Shown: one piece after another, positions 17,834 through 25,610 of the stretch
How positions within the stretch are numbered: the first letter of the stretch is position 1
Layout: every line of letters begins with the position of its first letter
Translations under genes and position numbers: made by a program
From: an uncultured Clostridia bacterium
GTDB taxonomy: Bacteria > Bacillota > Clostridia > Christensenellales > Borkfalkiaceae
Direction: 5' to 3'
Length of the DNA: 52,147 bases
Assembly (NCBI GenBank): GCA_947175515.1
Contig: CAMWNA010000002.1
Coordinates: 1 to 52,147 of the forward strand
Notes under the pieces: model-generated
What the model was told of the DNA's origin: nothing
Databases searched by the model: none
What the model saw: only the letters and a program-made list of their open reading frames with translations

Positions 17834-18649
17834 TTACGCGCTCAGGCGTTCTTTTAGTTGGGAATAAAAATCCCTGCCCTTGATGGGCAAATTGTGTTTT
17901 GTCCTTTCTTCTTCAAACTGAAATCTCTTTTCCAAGTCCTTTACGGAATAGTTTACTTGAAACTTTCGCCAAGTTCTTGAGTCCATATCTTTCAGTTCTT
18001 CCCACAGTTCGGGAAAGTTGATACGCAAGCTGCGCAGACTTTTCAACGATTGCAACGGACAGCACCAACACGAAGCTCTGTCATATATTTCGTATAAGCC
18101 CTCCCAATCGTAACCTTTTTCGTAACAGTATTTCAGACAGTCCGCTTCACTCCAACCCCACTCAACCAACGGTAGCCTTTTATTCTTTTCCTTGTTGCTT
18201 TTCCGTTCAAGCCGATGTGTTTCGTCGGCAGCAATACCTACGCATTGTATGATGTCGTATTGCTTCGACAATTCCCGAAGATGTGCGTTGATTATCCGTA
18301 TCTTCATTTCTTTGGTACACCAACGCACTTTCGACGTCGCCCATGATCTGCCTTTAATGTTCTGATACTTTCCGAAAAATCCTGTCGGCTGTTCGGGGCG
18401 AAACTCAAACATATAGTAGTCAAACGACTTTTCGTTTTTTAATGCCGTGAACTTTATGCCTGCTTTTTCTACCACCGCTCTGATTTTGTCGAGATGCCGA
18501 TACATAGCGGGAAACTCTTTATATGTGTCGCACGATATAACCTCGTCTATGTGTTCGCCCAACTCAATCAATCTCAAAAGCATTGCCGTACTGTCTTTAC
18601 CGCCGCTGAATGATACAACTATGTAATCCTGTTTTTTCTTTTCGCTCAT
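17834..18649 (-). CDS. PP-loop ATPase, PAPS-reductase-like (271 aa)
   Basis: The PP-loop SFSGGKDST (13-21) and the overall layout place it in the PAPS reductase/adenine nucleotide alpha-hydrolase family. RWCTKEMK (about 108-115) and CWCCPLQ (about 193-199) give cysteines that could hold a metal or Fe-S cluster, as in DndC and related enzymes. No thioredoxin-linked sulfate pathway and no dndB/D/E genes are near. It lies between an ArdC-like gene and two DNA methyltransferases, so a role in nucleic-acid modification is plausible but unproven. An AAGGGAGG site precedes the ATG. Confidence 0.75.
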   Translation of the reverse strand: MSEKKKQDYIVVSFSGGKDSTAMLLRLIELGEHIDEVISCDTYKEFPAMYRHLDKIRAVVEKAGIKFTALKNEKSFDYYMFEFRPEQPTGFFGKYQNIKGRSWATSKVRWCTKEMKIRIINAHLRELSKQYDIIQCVGIAADETHRLERKSNKEKNKRLPLVEWGWSEADCLKYCYEKGYDWEGLYEIYDRASCWCCPLQSLKSLRSLRINFPELWEELKDMDSRTWRKFQVNYSVKDLEKRFQFEEERTKHNLPIKGRDFYSQLKERLSA

Positions 18650-18658
18650 TTTCCTCCC

Positions 18659-19600
18659 TTATGCAACTGCAACCTTTTCAATACGCATTTGCGCCTTACC
18701 GCAATAGCGTGAATTGATGTCAATGCCGATATATTCCCTGCCCAACCGCTTGGCTACCGCACCTGTCGTGCCACTTCCGAAGAACGGATCTAATACCGTG
18801 CCGCCCACGCGACTGCCCGCCAAAATACAAGGCTCTACAAGTTTTTCAGGGTACATCGCAAAATGCTCGTCCATTTTGTAGGTGTTCGTACTGATTTCCC
18901 ATACGTCTCGCTTACGCCTGTATTCCTGATCGAACTCCGAGAAATCTTCGTGCTGCTTATTTATTCCCTGCCGCATATTCTCGCCGTAATACTTTGATTT
19001 GTCCGCCCTACCACGCTTATACCGCTCTTTACTTACCTGTTTTAACGGCTCTTGTATCGCTTTGTAATCGTAATAATATTTAGGCGATTTCGATAGCAAG
19101 AAAATATGCTCGTATGTCTTTGTCGGTCTGTCCTTTACGCTTTCGGGCAAACAGTTCAGCTTGTGCCATATTATGTCCGAGCGCAAATACCAACCGCTAC
19201 TGCGCAACGAAAACGCAAGCATCCACGGTATGCCGATAAGATCTTTCGGCTTTATGCCTTCCCATGTTTTCGGCACTTCGTATATTCGGTTTTGCATATC
19301 GAACACATCTTTGTTCTTGCCGTTTGCGGAAATCGTCATCGGGCCTTTTCCGCTGCCTGCATAACTGTCGCCTATGTTTACCCAAAGTGTTCCGTCCTTT
19401 TTAAGCACTCGGCGAACTTCCGAAAAAATGTCCGTCAATCTCGCTATGTACGCTTCGGGCGTTTGCTCAATGCCGACTTGTCCGCTTACACCGTAATCAC
19501 GCAAGCCGTAGTACGGCGGGCTTGTTACGCACATATCTACGCTCTCGCTCGAAATTGTTTTCAATCCGTCAAGCGCATCTGCGCAAATTATCTTGCTCAT
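18659..19600 (-). CDS. DNA methyltransferase, N4-cytosine/N6-adenine class (313 aa)
   Basis: Motif IV TSPPYYGLRDYG is at 26-37 and motif I LDPFFGSGTTG near 270, so the catalytic motif comes before the SAM site (beta-type order). It ends with GREYIGIDIN. SPPY is compatible with either N4-cytosine or N6-adenine. The start at 19600 follows AGGAGG by eight bases; a longer frame overlaps the MT-A70 gene. No endonuclease gene is near, so it is another orphan modification enzyme. Confidence 0.9.
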   Translation of the reverse strand: MSKIICADALDGLKTISSESVDMCVTSPPYYGLRDYGVSGQVGIEQTPEAYIARLTDIFSEVRRVLKKDGTLWVNIGDSYAGSGKGPMTISANGKNKDVFDMQNRIYEVPKTWEGIKPKDLIGIPWMLAFSLRSSGWYLRSDIIWHKLNCLPESVKDRPTKTYEHIFLLSKSPKYYYDYKAIQEPLKQVSKERYKRGRADKSKYYGENMRQGINKQHEDFSEFDQEYRRKRDVWEISTNTYKMDEHFAMYPEKLVEPCILAGSRVGGTVLDPFFGSGTTGAVAKRLGREYIGIDINSRYCGKAQMRIEKVAVA

Positions 19601-20165
19601 TTTTTTCCTCCTGACATTCGTTTCCCCAACAATCCCACCCCGCAGCCCATTGTCTTGCAAATAGCTCAATCCTCGGTACGTTGCCAAACAGTTCAACAAT
19701 GCGCACTCTTACTTCGTCGGGCTTCTTGCTGTGTTCCTGTCTCGGTGATAGAATACAACTTGATACGCTATTGCTTATAGGCTTCATTTTCCCTTTAACA
19801 CCCATAAGGCAAATTTCACAGTTGCTTTTCGCATAATATCCGATACCGAAAAAAGGCTTATTGTTTTTCGGGTTTGTCTTTACCCAACTGAAACCCAACG
19901 TTGTATAGCGGAATCCCCAATATTCAAACAGTTTTATTTGCTCTTTCAGATATGGGAATGTTACCCACAGGAACAGCACACAGTTTTCTGCCGCAATTTC
20001 AGGCACCGGCAAATTTGTTATGTCTTGCATCGTCATTAAACTGTAATGTCCGTATGCGCCCTTGCCGAACTTCGTATTAGGATTGTTGCGCTTGTTGTAC
20101 TGCCACGGCGGATCTGCGTAAATCACGTTGTACTTTTTGTCTGTGTTATAGATGTCTGTAAACAT
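19569..20165 (-). CDS. MT-A70-type N6-adenine methyltransferase (198 aa)
   Basis: It has the family's DPPW catalytic motif (18-21), then FFGIGYYAKSNCEICL, EHSKKPDEVR and ELFARQWAAGWDCWGNE, all typical of phage and element MT-A70 proteins. The reaction is SAM-dependent N6-methylation of adenine, in DNA rather than RNA judging by relatives. It overlaps the next methyltransferase by 32 bases, so the two are co-translated. Confidence 0.9.
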   Translation of the reverse strand: MFTDIYNTDKKYNVIYADPPWQYNKRNNPNTKFGKGAYGHYSLMTMQDITNLPVPEIAAENCVLFLWVTFPYLKEQIKLFEYWGFRYTTLGFSWVKTNPKNNKPFFGIGYYAKSNCEICLMGVKGKMKPISNSVSSCILSPRQEHSKKPDEVRVRIVELFGNVPRIELFARQWAAGWDCWGNECQEEKNEQDNLRRCA

Positions 20166-20174
20166 TGTCCCCCT

Positions 20175-20594
20175 TTACATTTCTGCTACCTTTTCTTTCT
20201 GCAACGCTTCCTGCACGTCTTGAAATTTTGATCTCGGTTGCCATAGGTTGCAATACCGCCATTTACCGTCCAACCCGAATACATACATAAACTTGATCCC
20301 CGACTTCCGCGCACTTCTTAACCGAACAATTTTCGGTTTATTGTGTTCGTAGCTCTCGCCGTTATCTCGGCAATACGCATAGCAAGCATTAGAAAAATCG
20401 TCGGGGGTATCAGGCTCTAAATTCGGGGCAAGGTTGCTTATATCTCCAAGCGCAAGTAGTTTGTCTATCTTGGCTTCGTTGGTATAATGCTCACACAACA
20501 TTTTTCCGTTCCGTCCAACCTCGCCCGAACTATGGCAATAAATACCGTAATAGCTGCCGTCTGCTAACTCTTTACATATATAGCTTGCTGTCAT
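20175..20594 (-). CDS. Hypothetical protein (139 aa)
   Basis: A soluble protein with several Cys/Tyr residues (CHSSGEVGRNG, CYAYCRDNG) and a basic middle (PKIVRLRSARKSG). It ends in KVAEM with the shared gene-end module that also forms the ribosome site of the MT-A70 gene. The start at 20594 is preceded by AGGGAAAAAG and overlaps the upstream gene by 23 bases. No known family. Confidence 0.55.
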   Translation of the reverse strand: MTASYICKELADGSYYGIYCHSSGEVGRNGKMLCEHYTNEAKIDKLLALGDISNLAPNLEPDTPDDFSNACYAYCRDNGESYEHNKPKIVRLRSARKSGIKFMYVFGLDGKWRYCNLWQPRSKFQDVQEALQKEKVAEM

Positions 20595-20817
20595 CTTTTT
20601 CCCTGTCGTTATCAAGTTCTTCCAAGCAATCAAGAAAGTCGTACAAGAATTGGGCGCACCATACTAACTCGTTTTCTTCGATTTCGCCATTCTCAAACTT
20701 TTCAAGCACTTCGCCCAAATAGTCTTTATGAAAACCATAGGTTTCTTTGAAATCATCAAGTGTCCAACCTTTGTTTTCCATTTTGTCGAATGTCGCCTGC
20801 AATATCTTCTTGTTCAT
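20572..20817 (-). CDS. Small acidic helical protein (81 aa)
   Basis: It is helical and acidic, with an N-terminal 'KMENKGWTLDDFKETYGF' that could form a small winged or HTH-like fold, and a C-terminal helix. It sits 15 bases after the VirB4-like gene, at the border between transfer genes and cargo. Function unknown. Confidence 0.5.
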   Translation of the reverse strand: MNKKILQATFDKMENKGWTLDDFKETYGFHKDYLGEVLEKFENGEIEENELVWCAQFLYDFLDCLEELDNDREKDDSKLYM

Positions 20818-20832
20818 TTTGCTTACCCGCCG

Positions 20833-23451
20833 TTAGAACAAGCTCTCGATAAAGTTGCTTGTTACGATGTCGATATTCGTTCTGTTCTGCGACGACGAAA
20901 TAAAGAAAGCCGTACCGCGTTTGTTGTGCATTATGTAGTTCTGCTCGGCTTCGTTAATCTGTCCTGCGTGGGCGTACAAATCGCACAGGTCGCTCATATC
21001 GTTAGGCGACAGACTGAATATCAGCGAATACTGACATACGTCTATAAGTGCCTGACTTTTTCTCGCAATTTCGGGCGTACCCGCTACGTCCTTGACGCTC
21101 TGCGTAATCGTGATGAGCATACCTTCGTACTTACGAATACGCTTCGCAAGGCTCGCCATAAAGTCAAGCGCAATCGGGTATTTTTCGTCGATAAATAAGT
21201 GCGCTTCGTCCACCGCTACAACCAACTTTCTCGCCGTACCGTGCTTCGTGTTGTAGTCCTTGTTCTTTACGACTTCGTTTTCAAGCCACTTTACAATCAA
21301 AAGCATCTGCGCATTGGCAACGATATTGTTCTTGTTTGCAAGTAGTTTTTGGAAATCGAATACGACAAAGTTTTCCTGCGGGTTAAACGAAGTTGCGCCG
21401 TTCCAAAGGTTGCTGTATCTGCCGCCCTTGCGGAACTTTGCCACATAGTTCATAAGCACTTTCAGACAACCGCGATTGTAATCGTCTTTCTCTTTCTTCT
21501 CGCGCTCGTCAATGAGTTTGCCGAGATCGTCAAATGTCGGGTACTGCTTCGCCGTTATTTCCGATAAATCGGAATATGCCGTGATGCCGCTCTTTTCGTA
21601 TAACTCCTGTGTCAGCTTGTTCAGAAGTTCCAACGAATCGGAATTTATCCCCGGCAACACAACGCGGTAGAACTCCTCCAAGAATTGCAGATGCGCAAAG
21701 TAGTCGTTGCCCGTGCCGTCGCTGTTCTCGTCATCTTCCGTTCTGATGATATGGAACGGATTGAGCTTGCCGAATTTCCCACTTGATACGTCCAACACTT
21801 TACCGCCGAAGCTCTGACACAGTTTGCCGTATTCACTTTCGGGATCAAGTACGAAAACACGGGTATTGCAACTTGCGATATTCGCAATGATGCTTTTGCA
21901 AGCGTAACTCTTACCGCTGCCCGGCTTACCGAGAACTATCATGTTTGACGATAAGTGCGCTTCATCTCTTTTGGTAAAGTCCACGAATACAGGCAACTTG
22001 TTCTCGCCGATAAGCAAGCCCTTATCGTCTACTATGGCATTGCTTATGAACGGGAATACTGCCGCAATACTGCTCGTCTGAATACCGCGGGTAACATTGA
22101 TTTTGTCCGTAATACAGATTTGGCTCGTGAGATATGCGTCCATTTGTCTGCCTATCATCTCGTTATAGCCAAAGCCCATTTCACGAAGCCTGCGGCGTAC
22201 CTGTTTCTTTACCGTGTTCTTGCCCTTTTCGTCATAGGCGGTCAGAATAATCGTCGTATCGAAAAGCACGTCGTTCTCGTTCTGCAAGTCCAACAAAAGT
22301 CTTTGCAAACTTTCCAAATGCGTGTCTTTCTCAATGACGTCGCTTGCGCGGTTTTTCATATTCTGCGTTTGTACTTCCAAAATCGCATTGTCGATGCGGC
22401 GTATTGCCTTGAACTTTTCGACGGGCTTCATCTTCATTACGACTTTCGTATTCGGAATATCGAATAAGCCCTCGCCCCAACCGTTACACACCCTCAACGG
22501 ATAATTGTTGATTACAAAATGCGATAAGGTCTTGCCGTTCTGCTGCGTGGTCGTTAGTCCGAAAAATACGTTTTCAGGCGTGAAATATTCTTCGTACTTC
22601 TTGTCGCCTATTTTGCGTTCGTCGAACTCGCTGTCTATCGAATATCTGATGAACGCCGCAAGCTCTCTGCTGTTAAGCGTTCTCGCATTGATGCCCGACG
22701 ATTGCAACGTTACGGTTGCAACCTGCAACTGCGTTTTCAAATCCCTCTCGCTTCCGCTCTGCAACACAAGGTAGTACCTTGCATACAAAATCGGGTTACT
22801 GCTGTTCATCTCGTCAATGGTCGTGATGCGGTCTTGGATTACGTCCACTCTCGTCATGTACTCGCCGTCGCTCAATTCGCCTTTCTCTTTGCTCTCTGCG
22901 ATTTTTACGATACGATCCATTTCGTCCGCAACAAAGTTATCCAAGATTAAAGGTCGTTCCAACTTCACAATGTCCGCTTCGTTCCCGACTGTAACGTTAT
23001 TCAGCACACGCGATAAAGCACCGTCTATAAGCTCGTTTTGGTCGAACTCGCCGAGCATACGGAAATCCACAGGGTGGATTTCCATAACGCCGATATAGCG
23101 AGAATCTTTCAACGCTATGATGCCGTTGCCGCATACTCGGTCATAAGCAATAATGCTTTCTACGTCGTTCTTTAACTGTTCGCCCTTCTTTGCCTTTTTG
23201 AATTTCTTACGGCTTACCAAGTGCTTGAAAAAGTAACCGACAATCTTGTAGAGCCTGTCGCCGTTTATCGAAATGAACAGCGGAATAAATGCAATCATTA
23301 TGCCGCCCGCAATCAGAAAACGGAATGACAGGTTGCTTGAAAGTGCTATTGCGACAAGTACCAAGACTATAAACCCGACTATAACATCGGAAAGTGTAAC
23401 GCCCTTATAAAAGGTCATTTTAATCTTTGTTTTCTTCGGAATTATCCTCAT
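20833..23451 (-). CDS. VirB4-like conjugation ATPase with N-terminal membrane part (872 aa)
   Basis: Residues about 15-60 contain two hydrophobic segments, resembling a PrgI/VirB3-like module fused to VirB4 as in Gram-positive systems. The ATPase has Walker A GKPGSGKS (about 506-513), Walker B VVAVDEAHLF (about 739-748) and a late TQSVKD segment. It powers pilus or channel assembly at the cytoplasmic membrane. The start at 23451 is favoured by a GGAGG eight bases upstream, although it overlaps the VirB6-like gene by 32 bases; an internal ATG at 23418 has no good site. Confidence 0.9.
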   Translation of the reverse strand: MRIIPKKTKIKMTFYKGVTLSDVIVGFIVLVLVAIALSSNLSFRFLIAGGIMIAFIPLFISINGDRLYKIVGYFFKHLVSRKKFKKAKKGEQLKNDVESIIAYDRVCGNGIIALKDSRYIGVMEIHPVDFRMLGEFDQNELIDGALSRVLNNVTVGNEADIVKLERPLILDNFVADEMDRIVKIAESKEKGELSDGEYMTRVDVIQDRITTIDEMNSSNPILYARYYLVLQSGSERDLKTQLQVATVTLQSSGINARTLNSRELAAFIRYSIDSEFDERKIGDKKYEEYFTPENVFFGLTTTQQNGKTLSHFVINNYPLRVCNGWGEGLFDIPNTKVVMKMKPVEKFKAIRRIDNAILEVQTQNMKNRASDVIEKDTHLESLQRLLLDLQNENDVLFDTTIILTAYDEKGKNTVKKQVRRRLREMGFGYNEMIGRQMDAYLTSQICITDKINVTRGIQTSSIAAVFPFISNAIVDDKGLLIGENKLPVFVDFTKRDEAHLSSNMIVLGKPGSGKSYACKSIIANIASCNTRVFVLDPESEYGKLCQSFGGKVLDVSSGKFGKLNPFHIIRTEDDENSDGTGNDYFAHLQFLEEFYRVVLPGINSDSLELLNKLTQELYEKSGITAYSDLSEITAKQYPTFDDLGKLIDEREKKEKDDYNRGCLKVLMNYVAKFRKGGRYSNLWNGATSFNPQENFVVFDFQKLLANKNNIVANAQMLLIVKWLENEVVKNKDYNTKHGTARKLVVAVDEAHLFIDEKYPIALDFMASLAKRIRKYEGMLITITQSVKDVAGTPEIARKSQALIDVCQYSLIFSLSPNDMSDLCDLYAHAGQINEAEQNYIMHNKRGTAFFISSSQNRTNIDIVTSNFIESLF

Positions 23452-25144
23452 TGTTACCGTCCTCCCCGTTATCTATCGGCGTTAAAGTTGTTCTGCCGCT
23501 CGTTTCTCTCATTGAGCCTGTATCAGCTTCCGTATTCTTACCTGTTGTATTTGCCGCGCTTGTATCAACGTCAGCCTTGCCCGTCTCTCTCGTAGAACTC
23601 ATATCGCCACCGCCCGAATTATCGTTACCTGAGGGCGGTGTATTGGGCGGAACATTTCCTTCGCTCGTGTCTGTATTTCTTTGAGCATCGTTCGTCTTGT
23701 TCACTACTTCTTCCGCTTTCTTTGCCGCCTGATTTGCCTGCGCCGTTGTTTCTGCTTTCGGCTTTTTCGGTTTAACGTCGGCACGGTTAGTCAATGTCTT
23801 ACCTACTGCCACATTCTTCAATCTCGGAACAAAGTTTTTACCTGCCGTAATCACGCCGCCCTGCAATAAGTCTTTGACAACCCCGACAGGCAGCGTCGCC
23901 AAACGTAACGGCGCACCTGCTATCTGCTTTGCTTTATCTGCTTTCGGGTGTTTGCTCTCTTGTTGCATAACTCTCTGATTGCGGTTACTGTGTACGCTCA
24001 TATTCAAGCTCTCACCTTTCGTGTGTCCTTGCTTTCTATGCTTCAAATAATCCGAGCCGCCCACCGCACCGCCGACTACTGCACCGACAGCACCCGTCGT
24101 AGCTTTTGCAAACGCAAGTCCCGAACGGAAGTTGTAAATCATCTGTGCGAACTCTCTGCCGCCTGCCTGACTTCCGCACAACTGCGAAATAACAAGATTT
24201 GCTTTCGTGATTGCAAACGCACCGCCGATCATAAACAGGAAATACACTAACCCGTTTTGGAATCCGTTATCGAAGAAAGTCATTCGGTTGATTTGCGGCA
24301 TTATCAGGAAAAACAAATTCATTACCAAGATGATGCCGTATGCGCCGAGTATTTTGGAAATGAGCATATCTTTCCAAACACGGAAACGGTTGCCTTCGTC
24401 AAGCGGTATTGTGCTTGTGGTTATCGGCGAAACAATATAGAGCAAAATAATATCGAAAATTCTCTGAATGAACGTGATGCTTGAAATTACGAACATAACG
24501 AGCATTACAAGTCCACCCAATATGCCTACGACGTAGTTCATTTCCGAAATGTCATAATATTGCTTTACTACCGACAGTTTGTTATAGTCCAATTCGCCCG
24601 ACAGGAACATTCGCTCAATCGCTTCCCGCTCTCCCGACGAACCGATAAAAGCGTTGTTGCCTGTCGTTATCAGCATCTGCCCGCCTATCGACGATTGCCC
24701 TTCCGTTATGTAAATCTGCATCGAAGAATTGATAGACGCCATTATTGTGTTTACAAGTGTCATACCTGCAAGAAGCAAGAACGGAATCAGCAAAAATATC
24801 AATAGGCTCTGCCCCGCTTTCGCTATAATCGCACCTCTCGTTTTTCTCTCATTCGATTGATAGTTCGCGCGGATAAGCGCGATGATTAAGAAAATCGTCA
24901 GCAAGATCACGCCGATTAGCATAATCGTTAAGAACACTCTGTGTATCGTGTTCGACTGTACAAGGCTTGATACAAGGTCAACATTTTCGCCGTCCACAAT
25001 TACCGTATCAAGTCCGCAGAGCTTGTAAAAGATTTTTTTGATGAAATCTATGATGTAACAAATTCCTGCCTGAAACTTATAAAGAACGCTGTAAAACCAA
25101 TCTTTAATTGCGCTTACGACAGGTTCAAATATCCAATCAAAAAT
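23420..25144 (-). CDS. VirB6/TrbL-like membrane channel protein (574 aa, probable ATT start)
   Basis: About seven hydrophobic segments cover the first two thirds, followed by a polar Ala/Asn/Thr/Gly-rich cytoplasmic or exported tail. This layout fits VirB6/TrbL proteins of Gram-positive conjugation systems. A GTG start at 24997 would remove a conserved-looking N-terminus (FDWIFEPVVSAIKDWF, then GICYIIDFIKKIFYKL, GLDTVIVDG) that is open upstream. The only position with a good site is ATT at 25144-25142, six bases after GGAGG; no ATG, GTG or TTG lies in frame between the upstream stop and 24997 at suitable spacing. I therefore extend the gene to 25144. Confidence 0.8.
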   Translation of the reverse strand: MFDWIFEPVVSAIKDWFYSVLYKFQAGICYIIDFIKKIFYKLCGLDTVIVDGENVDLVSSLVQSNTIHRVFLTIMLIGVILLTIFLIIALIRANYQSNERKTRGAIIAKAGQSLLIFLLIPFLLLAGMTLVNTIMASINSSMQIYITEGQSSIGGQMLITTGNNAFIGSSGEREAIERMFLSGELDYNKLSVVKQYYDISEMNYVVGILGGLVMLVMFVISSITFIQRIFDIILLYIVSPITTSTIPLDEGNRFRVWKDMLISKILGAYGIILVMNLFFLIMPQINRMTFFDNGFQNGLVYFLFMIGGAFAITKANLVISQLCGSQAGGREFAQMIYNFRSGLAFAKATTGAVGAVVGGAVGGSDYLKHRKQGHTKGESLNMSVHSNRNQRVMQQESKHPKADKAKQIAGAPLRLATLPVGVVKDLLQGGVITAGKNFVPRLKNVAVGKTLTNRADVKPKKPKAETTAQANQAAKKAEEVVNKTNDAQRNTDTSEGNVPPNTPPSGNDNSGGGDMSSTRETGKADVDTSAANTTGKNTEADTGSMRETSGRTTLTPIDNGEDGNNEDNSEENKD

Positions 25145-25163
25145 TTTACACCTCCCGTCTCAA

Positions 25164-25451
25164 TTAAATTTGAGACTGTACCCAATCCTGCAAAATCGGT
25201 AACGAAACTTTCAATGCAACAATCAATACGAAGATTGCGACAAAGCCTATGATTGCGCCGATTAGGTCTTTCTTCGCTTTCTCTCTGCTGTTCTGCTCAT
25301 CGCTCTTTGCGAGCTTTACGCCGAGTACAATACAGTAGATTGTGCCAACCGCCCCAACGATTGCGATAGCGGGCCACAAAATTGCGTTCAGCACTTCGAG
25401 AATGGGTGCGATTACGGGTGCGAAATCCACCGCTGCCAATAAATTTGCCAT
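25164..25451 (-). CDS. VirB2/Maff2-like small membrane protein (95 aa)
   Basis: Two hydrophobic helices (about 13-45 and 65-88) are separated by a polar charged loop (KSDEQNSREKAKKD), as in VirB2-type pilins and Maff2 proteins that precede VirB6 genes in Clostridia elements. It likely forms part of the transfer channel or pilus. A strong GGAGG precedes the ATG. Confidence 0.75.
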   Translation of the reverse strand: MANLLAAVDFAPVIAPILEVLNAILWPAIAIVGAVGTIYCIVLGVKLAKSDEQNSREKAKKDLIGAIIGFVAIFVLIVALKVSLPILQDWVQSQI

Positions 25452-25494
25452 TTATTTTCCTCCATTTTTTAATCTTTTTAAGTTCTTTCAGAAC

Positions 25495-25561
25495 GAAGGC
25501 GGGTATCCCGCTTCCGTTGTTTTTTGTGTGGGCGCAACCGTCTCTGACGGCAAAATGCGCC
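25495..25561 (-). other. Two hairpins before the VirB2-like gene
   Basis: Between the surface-protein gene and the VirB2-like gene are two stable hairpins: 531-561 of the 25-kb segment (GGCGCA/TGCGCC plus GCCGTC/GACGGT inner stem) and 495-514 (GAAGCGGG/CCCGCCTTC with one bulge). Neither has a T-run on the minus strand, so they are not terminators. They may stabilise or separate mRNA segments. Note that in transcription order the VirB2-like gene comes after the surface-protein gene only on the complementary reading, and that the hairpins lie in a 159-base gap. Confidence 0.4.
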
Positions 25562-25610
25562 TACACCTTAACCTGCTCACCTTTTGGGTAGTTTGTCCCC
25601 TTGTTTGCGG

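Noticed and set aside
17834-20165. A DNA phosphorothioation (Dnd) or BREX-like system around the PP-loop protein
   Set aside because: No dndB, dndD, dndE, pglZ or brx-type genes are present; methyltransferases and a PP-loop alone do not make either system.
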